A DNA stretch of 28,310 nt from Prevotellaceae bacterium UBA4336 (lineage in GTDB: Bacteria; Bacteroidota; Bacteroidia; Bacteroidales; Bacteroidaceae): contig DGTM01000049.1 in NCBI GenBank assembly GCA_002394305.1, positions 1 to 28,310 of the forward strand. The letters run 5' to 3'. Position numbers and translations under genes: made by a program. The notes under the pieces were generated by a model. That model searched no databases, was not told the DNA's origin, and worked only from the letters and a program-made list of their open reading frames with translations. How positions within the stretch are numbered: position 1 is the first letter of the stretch; each line of letters starts with the position of its first letter. This document shows positions 22,244-28,310 of this stretch, in pieces.

Positions 22244-23821
22244 ATGTTCGAAATGTTATCTACTCCCATTATCGTGGGCTTGTTTGCAATCTGGTTCTGC
22301 TTCCTTCTGCTATCTTACAAGGGGCAGCCAAAAGGACTTTGGACGCTGGCTCTGGCCAATACTGGCGAGCGCTTTGGTTACTACACCATGCTGGCCGTAT
22401 TCGTCCTTTTCCTTCATGACAACTTTGGCTTCGACTCAGGTTGGGCCAGCGAGACGTTCTCCAACTTCCTGTTCGTTGTGTATCTGCTGCCTTTGTTTGG
22501 TGGCATGCTTGCCGACAAGTACGGCTACAGCAAGATGGTCGTGCTGGGCATTATGGTGATGTTCATCGGTTACCTCATCCTGTCTGTGCCTTTGGGCAAG
22601 GCAACTCCAGCCATCATCGCAATGGGTGCAGGTCTTTTGCTCGTATCTCTTGGGACAGGCCTCTTCAAGGGCAACCTGCAAGTCATGGTGGGCGACCTCT
22701 ATAACGATCCTGAGTTTGCCGACAAGCGCGACTCTGGCTTCTCGCTCTTCTATATGGCCATCAACATTGGCGCTCTGTTTGCACCTACGGCAGCCATTGC
22801 TATCATGAACTGGGCACAGTCGTCGCTCGGTTACAGCAAGGCCGACTCCTATCACTTTGCCTTTGCTGTTGCTTGCGTGAGCGTGATTGCTTCTATCCTT
22901 ATCTATTATCTGGGCAAGCGTACATTCGCTCATGTGATTGGCACAACAAAGAAGGCTGCTGTCAAGGAAGAGACACAGAAAGCGGAAGTTCCTGCCGAGA
23001 ACGACACGAAGGAGCGCATCGTTTGCCTCTGCCTCGTCTTTGCTGTCGTCATCTTCTTCTGGATGGCATTCCATCAGAACGGCTTGACTTTGACTTGGTT
23101 CGCAGATGAATATACCGCTCAAACCTCTACAGGCATCGAGAGCATGATGTTCGATGTGCGTAACCTCTTGGCTCTCATCTTCATCGTTTATGGCCTGTTT
23201 GGCATCTTCCAGTCGAAGGGTTTGCCTCGCATCCTTGCTGCAATCATGATTGTTGCAGGCGCATTCTTCCTCTATAATATGGTGCCTGCTTCAGGTGTCG
23301 AGACGGCAGTTTCCGCTCCTATCTTCCAGCACTTCAACCCTTGCTTTGTCGTTATCCTGACGCCTGTCAGCGTAGCCCTCTTCGGTTGGCTGGCAAGCAT
23401 AGGCAAGGAACCAAAGGCTCCCGTCAAGATTGGCTTGGGTATGCTTGTTGCAGCCTGCGCTTATCTGTGGCTTACGTTGGATTCAGTAGGACTTCCTGCT
23501 GCAGATCCCGTTAACCATCCTCATTTGGCAGATATGGGCCCATCGCTGTTGGTTAGGACATACCTCATCCTCACCTTTGCCGAGTTGCTGCTGAGCCCAA
23601 TCGGCATCTCGTTCGTGACGAAGGTTTCTCCTGTCAAGTACAAAGGCATGATGATGGGCGGATGGTTCGTTGCAACGGCTATCGGCAATAAGCTTGTCAG
23701 CATTCCCGGACACATGTGGGGCATGGACCTCACCATTGTTTGGGGTACGCTGATGGCAATCTGCCTGCTTGCTGCTATCTTCATCTTCTCGATTATCAAG
23801 AAGCTGAATAAAGTGGCGTAG
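22244..23821 (+). CDS. POT/PTR2-family proton-coupled peptide transporter
   Basis: A 525-aa major-facilitator protein of the proton-dependent oligopeptide transporter family, importing di- and tripeptides across the inner membrane. Supporting motifs: NTGERFGYYTM near residue 40 (the ExxERFxYY region), the loop GGMLADKYGYSKMVVLG, FKGNLQVMVGDLY, FSLFYMAINIGALFAP (the second POT signature), and about 14 hydrophobic segments ending in KKLNKVA. The first glutamate of ExxER is replaced (NTGER), which matters because that residue helps proton coupling in studied members. A heptamer tract and then a hairpin terminator follow. Substrate assignment is by family only. Confidence 0.92.
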   Translation: MFEMLSTPIIVGLFAIWFCFLLLSYKGQPKGLWTLALANTGERFGYYTMLAVFVLFLHDNFGFDSGWASETFSNFLFVVYLLPLFGGMLADKYGYSKMVVLGIMVMFIGYLILSVPLGKATPAIIAMGAGLLLVSLGTGLFKGNLQVMVGDLYNDPEFADKRDSGFSLFYMAINIGALFAPTAAIAIMNWAQSSLGYSKADSYHFAFAVACVSVIASILIYYLGKRTFAHVIGTTKKAAVKEETQKAEVPAENDTKERIVCLCLVFAVVIFFWMAFHQNGLTLTWFADEYTAQTSTGIESMMFDVRNLLALIFIVYGLFGIFQSKGLPRILAAIMIVAGAFFLYNMVPASGVETAVSAPIFQHFNPCFVVILTPVSVALFGWLASIGKEPKAPVKIGLGMLVAACAYLWLTLDSVGLPAADPVNHPHLADMGPSLLVRTYLILTFAELLLSPIGISFVTKVSPVKYKGMMMGGWFVATAIGNKLVSIPGHMWGMDLTIVWGTLMAICLLAAIFIFSIIKKLNKVA

Positions 23822-23880
23822 GTCATTGACCATTGAAGATTGACCATTGACCATTGAAGAATGACCATTGACCATTGAAG
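23821..23880. repeat. Heptamer tract (TGACCAT) after the POT gene
   Basis: TGACCAT/TGAAGA(T/A) units repeat about eight times directly after the stop codon. The tract matches that at 8951-8984 in the same orientation. Confidence 0.8.
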
Positions 23881-23882
23881 GG

Positions 23883-23913
23883 CGAGTGCCACTGGCTATG
23901 CTGGTGGCACTCG
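23883..23913 (+). terminator. Terminator after the POT transporter gene
   Basis: CGAGTGCCAC (23883-23892) pairs with GTGGCACTCG (23904-23913), followed by TTGTATTTTG. From here to 24168 I see no gene, RNA or clear repeat. Confidence 0.65.
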
Positions 23914-24168
23914 TTGTATTTTGTTGTCAGCCCCCACCCCTGACATGTTGTTTGTTTTGACCTTTCTTGTTGTTGGCTCTCGTCTGTTTGGATGATTCTC
24001 TGTCGAAATCTCTCCTTTTCTGTCGAGCGCGAGCCTTGTTGCATCTCTGTTTTTGGGTTCTGCCCCACGTTTTTCATGCTTCTTCCCGGGGAAAAACGCC
24101 TACGATTAGCGTTCACCTCCTACTCGATTTACTAATGCCTCTCTACTGGACTGCGGGAGGGGCGGCCA

Positions 24169-24783
24169 TCAGTTTGACAGGCGACGGCCACGCTTGAGGA
24201 CTGTGCCTTGGGCGGAGGCGGAGTCGGCTGGTGCTGCTGCGTCGCTGCGTGTGCCGGGCGCGTAGTAGGGATAAGTGGTGATCCAAGACGCGCGTTCGTA
24301 GTAGCCGTAGTTGTTGACGTAGGGCGACCAGTCGTAGAAATCGGCCACCTTGTAGAGGCGGAAGGGCTCGGAGGCGCCGTCGCAATAGCCTGTGAAGTAG
24401 TCGTAGTTCATGCGATAGTCGCGGATGGCTGTGTTGAGGTCTGGGTCGTAGGGGTAGGTGAGGTACACGATGCCGTTCCGCACTTCCCAGCGGAACTGGT
24501 AGTATTGGTACTCGTAGGGGCCGTAGTCGTAGTAGTCCACCTGTGTGCCTCGCCCGTAAGTGGCGTAGTTGTAGGCGGGGATGAAGGTGAGGTAGGTGTC
24601 GTAGGAGTCGAAGGTGTACAGGCGTCCGTAGCGGTCCTCGTAGTCGTAGTACATGCCGAAGTTGCCGCGCCATTGGCCGGAGAGTGCTACCGACTGGTTG
24701 TTGTCTTCCCAGTCTCTGCATGAGGTGAGGGCAAGGGCTGACACCAGGAGGAGTGCCATGAAGGAGAGGTATGCGTGTTTCAT
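24169..24783 (-). CDS. Tyrosine-rich lipoprotein
   Basis: A 204-aa lipoprotein: MKHAYLSFMALLLVSALALTSC gives a lipidated Cys22. The mature part begins RDWEDNNQSVALSGQWRGNF and is very rich in tyrosine and aspartate (MYYDYEDRYGRLYTF, VDYYDYGPYEYQYYQF, YYERASWITTYPYY). An SxGxWxGxF stretch suggests a small beta-sandwich or lipocalin-like fold, but I do not recognise the family with confidence. The C terminus is disordered-looking and basic (GTVLKRGRRLSN). The start at 24783 is chosen for the lipoprotein signal; the longer frame to 24825 crosses its promoter box. Likely outer-membrane anchored. Confidence 0.82.
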   Translation of the reverse strand: MKHAYLSFMALLLVSALALTSCRDWEDNNQSVALSGQWRGNFGMYYDYEDRYGRLYTFDSYDTYLTFIPAYNYATYGRGTQVDYYDYGPYEYQYYQFRWEVRNGIVYLTYPYDPDLNTAIRDYRMNYDYFTGYCDGASEPFRLYKVADFYDWSPYVNNYGYYERASWITTYPYYAPGTRSDAAAPADSASAQGTVLKRGRRLSN

Positions 24784-24811
24784 AATCGTAGGTTTTAATG
24801 TTTCTGTACTG

Positions 24812-24819
24812 CAAAGGTA
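24812..24819 (-). promoter_or_regulatory. -7 promoter box of the Tyr-rich lipoprotein gene
   Basis: Minus-strand TACCTTTG, 28 bp before the ATG at 24783. Confidence 0.6.
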
Positions 24820-24904
24820 CGACATATTGTTTTCATGTCAAGGGGGAAAATACGAAATGTTGTGAGGGAAATCCCCGAGAGCGTGTCTGTGCACCTTTAC
24901 ATAC

Positions 24905-24957
24905 GCGGATGACGCGGCCTTCGCGGACATTCTTTCCGTGAAGTCCGCGTCATCCGT
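24905..24957 (-). terminator. Long GC-rich hairpin after the double-discoidin gene
   Basis: CGGATGACGCGG (24906-24917) and its exact complement (24945-24956) close a stem whose inside also pairs (CTTCGCGGA with TCCGTGAAG, one mismatch). It lies just downstream of the minus-strand discoidin gene and before the next promoter. Confidence 0.65.
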
Positions 24958-24983
24958 TGTAGCGGCTTGCCGTCGGGCTCGTC

Positions 24984-25910
24984 TTACTTGTAGAGCTTGA
25001 TTTCCGAGAGCTGGAGACGTGTGCCGGCACTCATACGAAGGAACTCGAAGCGGTAGTAGCGGTACTGGCCCGTGGCTTTCAGACGGAAGCGGTACTCCTG
25101 TTCGTTCTCGTCGCGCAGGCGGTAGTTGCTTGTCTGTTCGTCGAGGGTTGTCCACGTCTGCTGGTCGTTGCTGCCGCTCATACGCCATGCCACGGGGTTG
25201 CGCTCGGGGTAGGAGTGTGTGTCGTCGCCCGTGCAGAAGCGGTACTCGATGATGGGTGTCTGGCTGCCGGCGTCGAGCGTGACCGTGTAGGGCATCTGGC
25301 GGGGTTCGTCGATACACCATTTCGTGTGGAGGAATCCGTCGGCCACCATTGCCGCTCCTTCCCTGCTGTCCCGTCCGGAACCGCTCACGAAGGTGGCCTT
25401 CGCGGGCATCTGCACCTTGTCGTAGAGGCTGATTTCGCAGAGCTGTATGCGTGTGCCGCCAGCCATACGTGTGAACGCGAAACGGAAGTAGCGGAACTTG
25501 TCCTTGGCTCCGGCGGCGGTAGGCTTGAAGCGATATTCCTGCTGGTTCTCGGCTGGCAGGCTGCGGTTGTTCTTCTGTTCGTCGAGGAGTGTCCACGCCT
25601 GCCGGTCGTTGCTGCCTTCGATACGCCACGCCACAGGGTTGCGCTCGGGGTACATGCTCGTGTCGTCGCCCGTCATGAGTCCGTACTCGGCCAGCAGTGT
25701 CGGTTCGCCGGCGTCGAGGATGATGGTGTAGGGGAGCTGCCCGGGGCTGTCCACGCACCATTTTGTGGCGAGGTTGCCGTCGCAGACCATCGCCGGCCCT
25801 TCCTGCCTGTCGCGGCCTGTGCCGCTCACCAGGGTTGTCTTGACGGGAGCCTGTGCCAGCGCTTCGCCGCAGGCAAGCGAAAGCAGCAGAAGAAGTGAAA
25901 TGTGTCTCAT
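24984..25910 (-). CDS. Secreted protein with two discoidin (F5/8 type C) domains
   Basis: A 308-aa protein with signal peptide MRHISLLLLLSLACGEALAQ and no lipobox, so periplasmic or secreted. Two tandem copies of one domain of about 140 residues follow. Copy 1 has SGTGRDRQEGPAMVCDG, TKWCVDSPGQLPYT, RNPVAWRIEGSND, ending RIQLCEISLY. Copy 2 has SGSGRDSREGAAMVADG, TKWCIDEPRQMPYT, RNPVAWRMSGSND, ending RLQLSEIKLY. Each has the F5/8 type C pattern and probably binds a sugar; no catalytic domain is present. The start at 25910 gives the signal peptide and follows a TACCTTTG box. It diverges from the GH92 gene with 44 bp between the -7 boxes, suggesting joint control and a shared glycan. Confidence 0.88.
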   Translation of the reverse strand: MRHISLLLLLSLACGEALAQAPVKTTLVSGTGRDRQEGPAMVCDGNLATKWCVDSPGQLPYTIILDAGEPTLLAEYGLMTGDDTSMYPERNPVAWRIEGSNDRQAWTLLDEQKNNRSLPAENQQEYRFKPTAAGAKDKFRYFRFAFTRMAGGTRIQLCEISLYDKVQMPAKATFVSGSGRDSREGAAMVADGFLHTKWCIDEPRQMPYTVTLDAGSQTPIIEYRFCTGDDTHSYPERNPVAWRMSGSNDQQTWTTLDEQTSNYRLRDENEQEYRFRLKATGQYRYYRFEFLRMSAGTRLQLSEIKLYK

Positions 25911-25938
25911 ATCAGTTGGTTTTTTAGTGTTTGCAGTA

Positions 25939-25946
25939 CAAAGGTA
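25939..25946 (-). promoter_or_regulatory. -7 promoter box of the double-discoidin gene
   Basis: Minus-strand TACCTTTG, 28 bp before the ATG at 25910. Confidence 0.6.
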
Positions 25947-25990
25947 CAAAGAATTTCTGCAATCTTCATGCTCCATTCTGCATTTTTTCG

Positions 25991-25998
25991 TACCTTTG
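25991..25998 (+). promoter_or_regulatory. -7 promoter box of the GH92 gene
   Basis: TACCTTTG, 24 bp before the ATG at 26023, divergent from the discoidin promoter. Confidence 0.6.
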
Positions 25999-26022
25999 TG
26001 CAGAAATGATGTAAATACTACT

Positions 26023-28281
26023 ATGAAGAAGTCTATGAAGAATGCCTTTGCCGCCGTCATGGCCCTCGCGCTTGTCGGTTGCACGGCGCCCGAGAAGGAG
26101 CCCGTCGACTACGTCAACCCCTACATCGGCAGCATCAGTCATCTGCTGGTGCCCTGCTTCCCGACCATCCAGTTGCCTAACAGCCTGATGCGCATCTACC
26201 CGACGCGCAGCGACTACACGACCGAGATGCTCGACGGACTGCCAGTCGTCGTCACCAACCACCGCGAGCGCAGCGCCTTCCGCCTGAGCATCACGCAGGG
26301 CGACGAACTGCGCGACATCGTACCCGTCACCTGGGATGGCGAGCACATCACGCCCTACGACTACCAGGTCACGATAGCCGACGGCAGCATCGACGTCCAC
26401 CTGGCTGTCTGCCATCAGAGCGCCATCTACGAGCTCACGATGCTCGACCCCGACAAGCCTGCCACGGTCACGCTCTTCACGGAGAACGGCAAGATGCAGG
26501 CCGACGGCAACCGCGTGGGCGGCAGCCAATGGCTGAGCCACAACATGAAGATATACTTCTCCGGCGAGTTCGACGTGCAGCCCGAGCAGAGCGGTCTGCT
26601 TCGCGACGGCAAGATCAGCGCCGAAGGGGAAGCCGACGAGCCCCGCGCCTGCGCTGCCGTCCGTTTCCCCGCTGGCACCAGGAAGGTTTGCTTCCGCTAC
26701 GGCATCTCCCTCATCAGCCAGGAGCAGGCGGCTAGGAACCTCCGGCGCGAGCAGGCAGATGGCTTCGACATAGCCAAAGTCGCAGCCGACGGTCGCAAGG
26801 AATGGAACGAGACGCTCTTGAATATCCGCGTCGAGGGCGGCACGGACGACCAGAAGGCTGTGCTCTACACCTCCTACTACCGCACCTTCGAGCGTCCCGT
26901 CTGCCTGAGCGAGGACGGACGCTACTTTTCAGCCTTCGACGGACAGGTGCACGATGACGGCGGCAAACCCTTCTATACTGACGACTGGATATGGGACACC
27001 TACCGCGCTGCACATCCCTTGCGGGCTCTCATTCAGCCTGAGAAAGAGGAGAACATCATTGAGAGCTACCTCCGCATGGCAGAGCAGATGGGCACACAGT
27101 GGATGCCTACCTTCCCGGAAATGACGGGCGATACGCGCCGAATGAACAGCAACCACGGTGTCGCAATGGTGGCCGATGCCCTCTGGAAAGGGCTCGACGT
27201 GGATGCAGCACGTGCCTTTGAGTACTGCAGAAAAGGCATCGAGGAGAAGACGCTCGCTCCCTGGAGCGGACGACCCGCCGGATGGATCGACCAGTTCTAC
27301 AAGGAACATGGCTACATCCCCGCCCTGGCTCCGGGAGAAGAAGAGACAGACCCCAACGTCACGGCCTTTGAGAAGCGTCAGCCCATCGCCGTTACCCTCG
27401 GCACGAGCTACGACGAGTGGTGCCTCTCGCGCATCGCCGAGTTCCTGGGCAGAGGGGACGAAGCGGCCAAGTACCTCGACCTGAGCTACAACTACCGCAA
27501 CGTCTGGAACGCCGACACCCGTTTCTTCCACCCCAAAGACAAGGACGGAAACTTCCTGCCCGACTTCGATTACCGCTTTGGCGGCGGCATCGGGGCGCGC
27601 GAGGCGTATGACGAAAACAACGGATGGACGTACCGATGGGACGTGCAGCACAACCTCTCCGACCTGGCACAGCTCATGGGCGGACGCGACGCCATGGCCC
27701 GCGAGCTGGACCGCACCTTTGCCGAACCGATGGGGCGCGGCAAGCGGGAGTTCTACGAACAACTTCCCGACCAGACTGGCAACATCGGGCAGTTCACGAT
27801 GGCAAACGAACCGTCGCTGCACATACCTTATATATATAACTATGCCGGAGCACCCTGGAAGACGCAGAAGCGCATCCGCCAATGCCTCGACACGTGGTTC
27901 CGTAACGATGTGATGGGCATCCCGGGCGACGAGGACGGCGGCGGCCTGACTTCCTTCGCAGTCTTCTCCTCGCTAGGCTTCTATCCCGTCACACCTGGAT
28001 TCCCCGCCTACAACATCGGCTCGCCGCTCTTCTCGGACATACGTGTCAAGCTGCCCGGGGGCAAGGAACTGCACATCATTGCCAAAGGTTGCAGTCGCGA
28101 GAACAAGTACATCCAGCGTGCCACCCTCAATGGACAGCCCTGGGACAAGCCCTGGTTCAGCCACGATGACATAAAGAACGGCGCCACCCTCGTCCTGGAA
28201 ATGGGCAACAGGCCCAACAAGGAGTGGGGTAGCGCCGAGGATGCCACGCCGCCATCTGCTCCGGCAAGGGAAGCCCGATAG
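26023..28281 (+). CDS. GH92 family glycosidase lipoprotein (probable alpha-mannosidase)
   Basis: The product is 752 aa. It is a lipoprotein: MKKSMKNAFAAVMALALVGC gives Cys20. The N-terminal beta-sandwich domain starts VDYVNPYIGSISHLL. The (alpha/alpha)6 catalytic domain is recognisable from YTDDWIWDTYRAAHPLRAL, QWMPTFPEMTGDTRRMNSNH and TYRWDVQHN. The likely general acid is Glu596 in MANEPSLHIPY, and the acidic base group is Asp636-Glu637-Asp638 in GIPGDEDGGG. The family comprises calcium-dependent exo-acting alpha-mannosidases that trim N-glycans or yeast mannan. VNPYIGSISHLLVP at the mature N terminus marks a subgroup differing from the best-studied enzymes (VNPFIGT type), so linkage specificity is open. 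The start at 26023 is the lipoprotein start; the frame extends upstream without meaning. Confidence 0.93.
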   Translation: MKKSMKNAFAAVMALALVGCTAPEKEPVDYVNPYIGSISHLLVPCFPTIQLPNSLMRIYPTRSDYTTEMLDGLPVVVTNHRERSAFRLSITQGDELRDIVPVTWDGEHITPYDYQVTIADGSIDVHLAVCHQSAIYELTMLDPDKPATVTLFTENGKMQADGNRVGGSQWLSHNMKIYFSGEFDVQPEQSGLLRDGKISAEGEADEPRACAAVRFPAGTRKVCFRYGISLISQEQAARNLRREQADGFDIAKVAADGRKEWNETLLNIRVEGGTDDQKAVLYTSYYRTFERPVCLSEDGRYFSAFDGQVHDDGGKPFYTDDWIWDTYRAAHPLRALIQPEKEENIIESYLRMAEQMGTQWMPTFPEMTGDTRRMNSNHGVAMVADALWKGLDVDAARAFEYCRKGIEEKTLAPWSGRPAGWIDQFYKEHGYIPALAPGEEETDPNVTAFEKRQPIAVTLGTSYDEWCLSRIAEFLGRGDEAAKYLDLSYNYRNVWNADTRFFHPKDKDGNFLPDFDYRFGGGIGAREAYDENNGWTYRWDVQHNLSDLAQLMGGRDAMARELDRTFAEPMGRGKREFYEQLPDQTGNIGQFTMANEPSLHIPYIYNYAGAPWKTQKRIRQCLDTWFRNDVMGIPGDEDGGGLTSFAVFSSLGFYPVTPGFPAYNIGSPLFSDIRVKLPGGKELHIIAKGCSRENKYIQRATLNGQPWDKPWFSHDDIKNGATLVLEMGNRPNKEWGSAEDATPPSAPAREAR

Positions 28282-28310
28282 GTCCTATAAGTCTTATAGG
28301 TCTTATAAGT
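28282..28310. repeat. 9-bp tandem repeat at the window edge
   Basis: Three units of GTCTTATAR (GTCCTATAA, GTCTTATAG, GTCTTATAA) follow the GH92 stop directly and run out of the window. Confidence 0.65.

Noticed and set aside
11..24129. Shared 14-mer CCTCCTACTCGATT at 11-24 and 24116-24129
   Set aside because: One exact 14-base match is expected by chance about once in a window of this size, and the flanks do not align.
23914..24168. Possible small gene between POT terminator and lipoprotein stop
   Set aside because: The open frames are short, pyrimidine-rich and lack a promoter box or recognisable residues.
25765..26022. N-terminal extension of the GH92 frame
   Set aside because: It overlaps the divergent discoidin gene and the -7 box; the lipoprotein signal starts at 26023.

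Overview
The window looks like a chromosome segment from a Bacteroidales member, most likely a Prevotella-type gut or rumen species. Three things support this. Nearly every transcription unit is preceded by the Bacteroidetes -7 box TAnnTTTG, with no consistent Shine-Dalgarno sequence. Several gene families are typical of the group: CotH/GLUG surface proteins with a Prevotella-like C-terminal tail, GH92, a SusD-era style lipoprotein repertoire, a four-helix-bundle suffix protein and a short SerA. Intergenic regions carry heptamer and palindromic repeats. Most genes are GC-rich at third codon positions. A few patches are clearly AT-rich: the lipoprotein at about 10.99-11.83 kb and the N-terminal two thirds of the GLUG protein at 16.2-18.2 kb.

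Layout. 1-316: array of 22-bp repeats. 317-5108: MalY/PatB-type aminotransferase, then a 1201-aa discoidin-CotH-GLUG surface protein. 5152-5224: tRNA-Pro (minus). 5433-8950: serine biosynthesis operon serC-serA-DUF1015, whose two gaps each hold a MITE-like inverted-repeat element. 9045-9635: IMPACT/YigZ protein whose start lies in a heptamer tract. 9644-10673: a self-contained cassette made of a four-helix-bundle/zinc-ribbon gene with one CGTTATAACG-type palindrome array in its predicted 5' UTR and another after its stop. 10777-11827: a strongly structured RNA with its own promoter and terminator, then an AT-rich lipoprotein. 11925-12293: an AraC-family remnant abutting a third, small palindrome array. 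12457-15151: four-gene operon of glutathione peroxidase, metallo-beta-lactamase-fold hydrolase, patatin and flavodoxin-like reductase. 15230-18505 (minus): long hairpin leader, GLUG surface protein, and a 56-aa peptide gene. 18694-19396: antitoxin/PIN-toxin pair. 19494-23821: alpha/beta hydrolase, SulP transporter (minus), POT-family peptide transporter. 24169-25910 (minus): Tyr-rich lipoprotein and a double-discoidin secreted protein. 26023-28281: GH92 lipoprotein divergent from the double-discoidin gene.

The genes suggest a cell that displays large surface proteins, trims mannose-containing glycans, imports peptides and anions, and makes serine. The parts least explained by known biology are (i) the four-helix-bundle cassette with its palindrome arrays, which is organised like a REP-palindrome/transposase unit but has an unrelated protein; (ii) the roughly 165-nt RNA at 10791-10955, with a pseudoknot and terminator that read as a non-coding RNA gene or attenuator; and (iii) the unusually long leader hairpin of the GLUG gene. 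All functional statements come from reading motifs by eye; no database search was possible.
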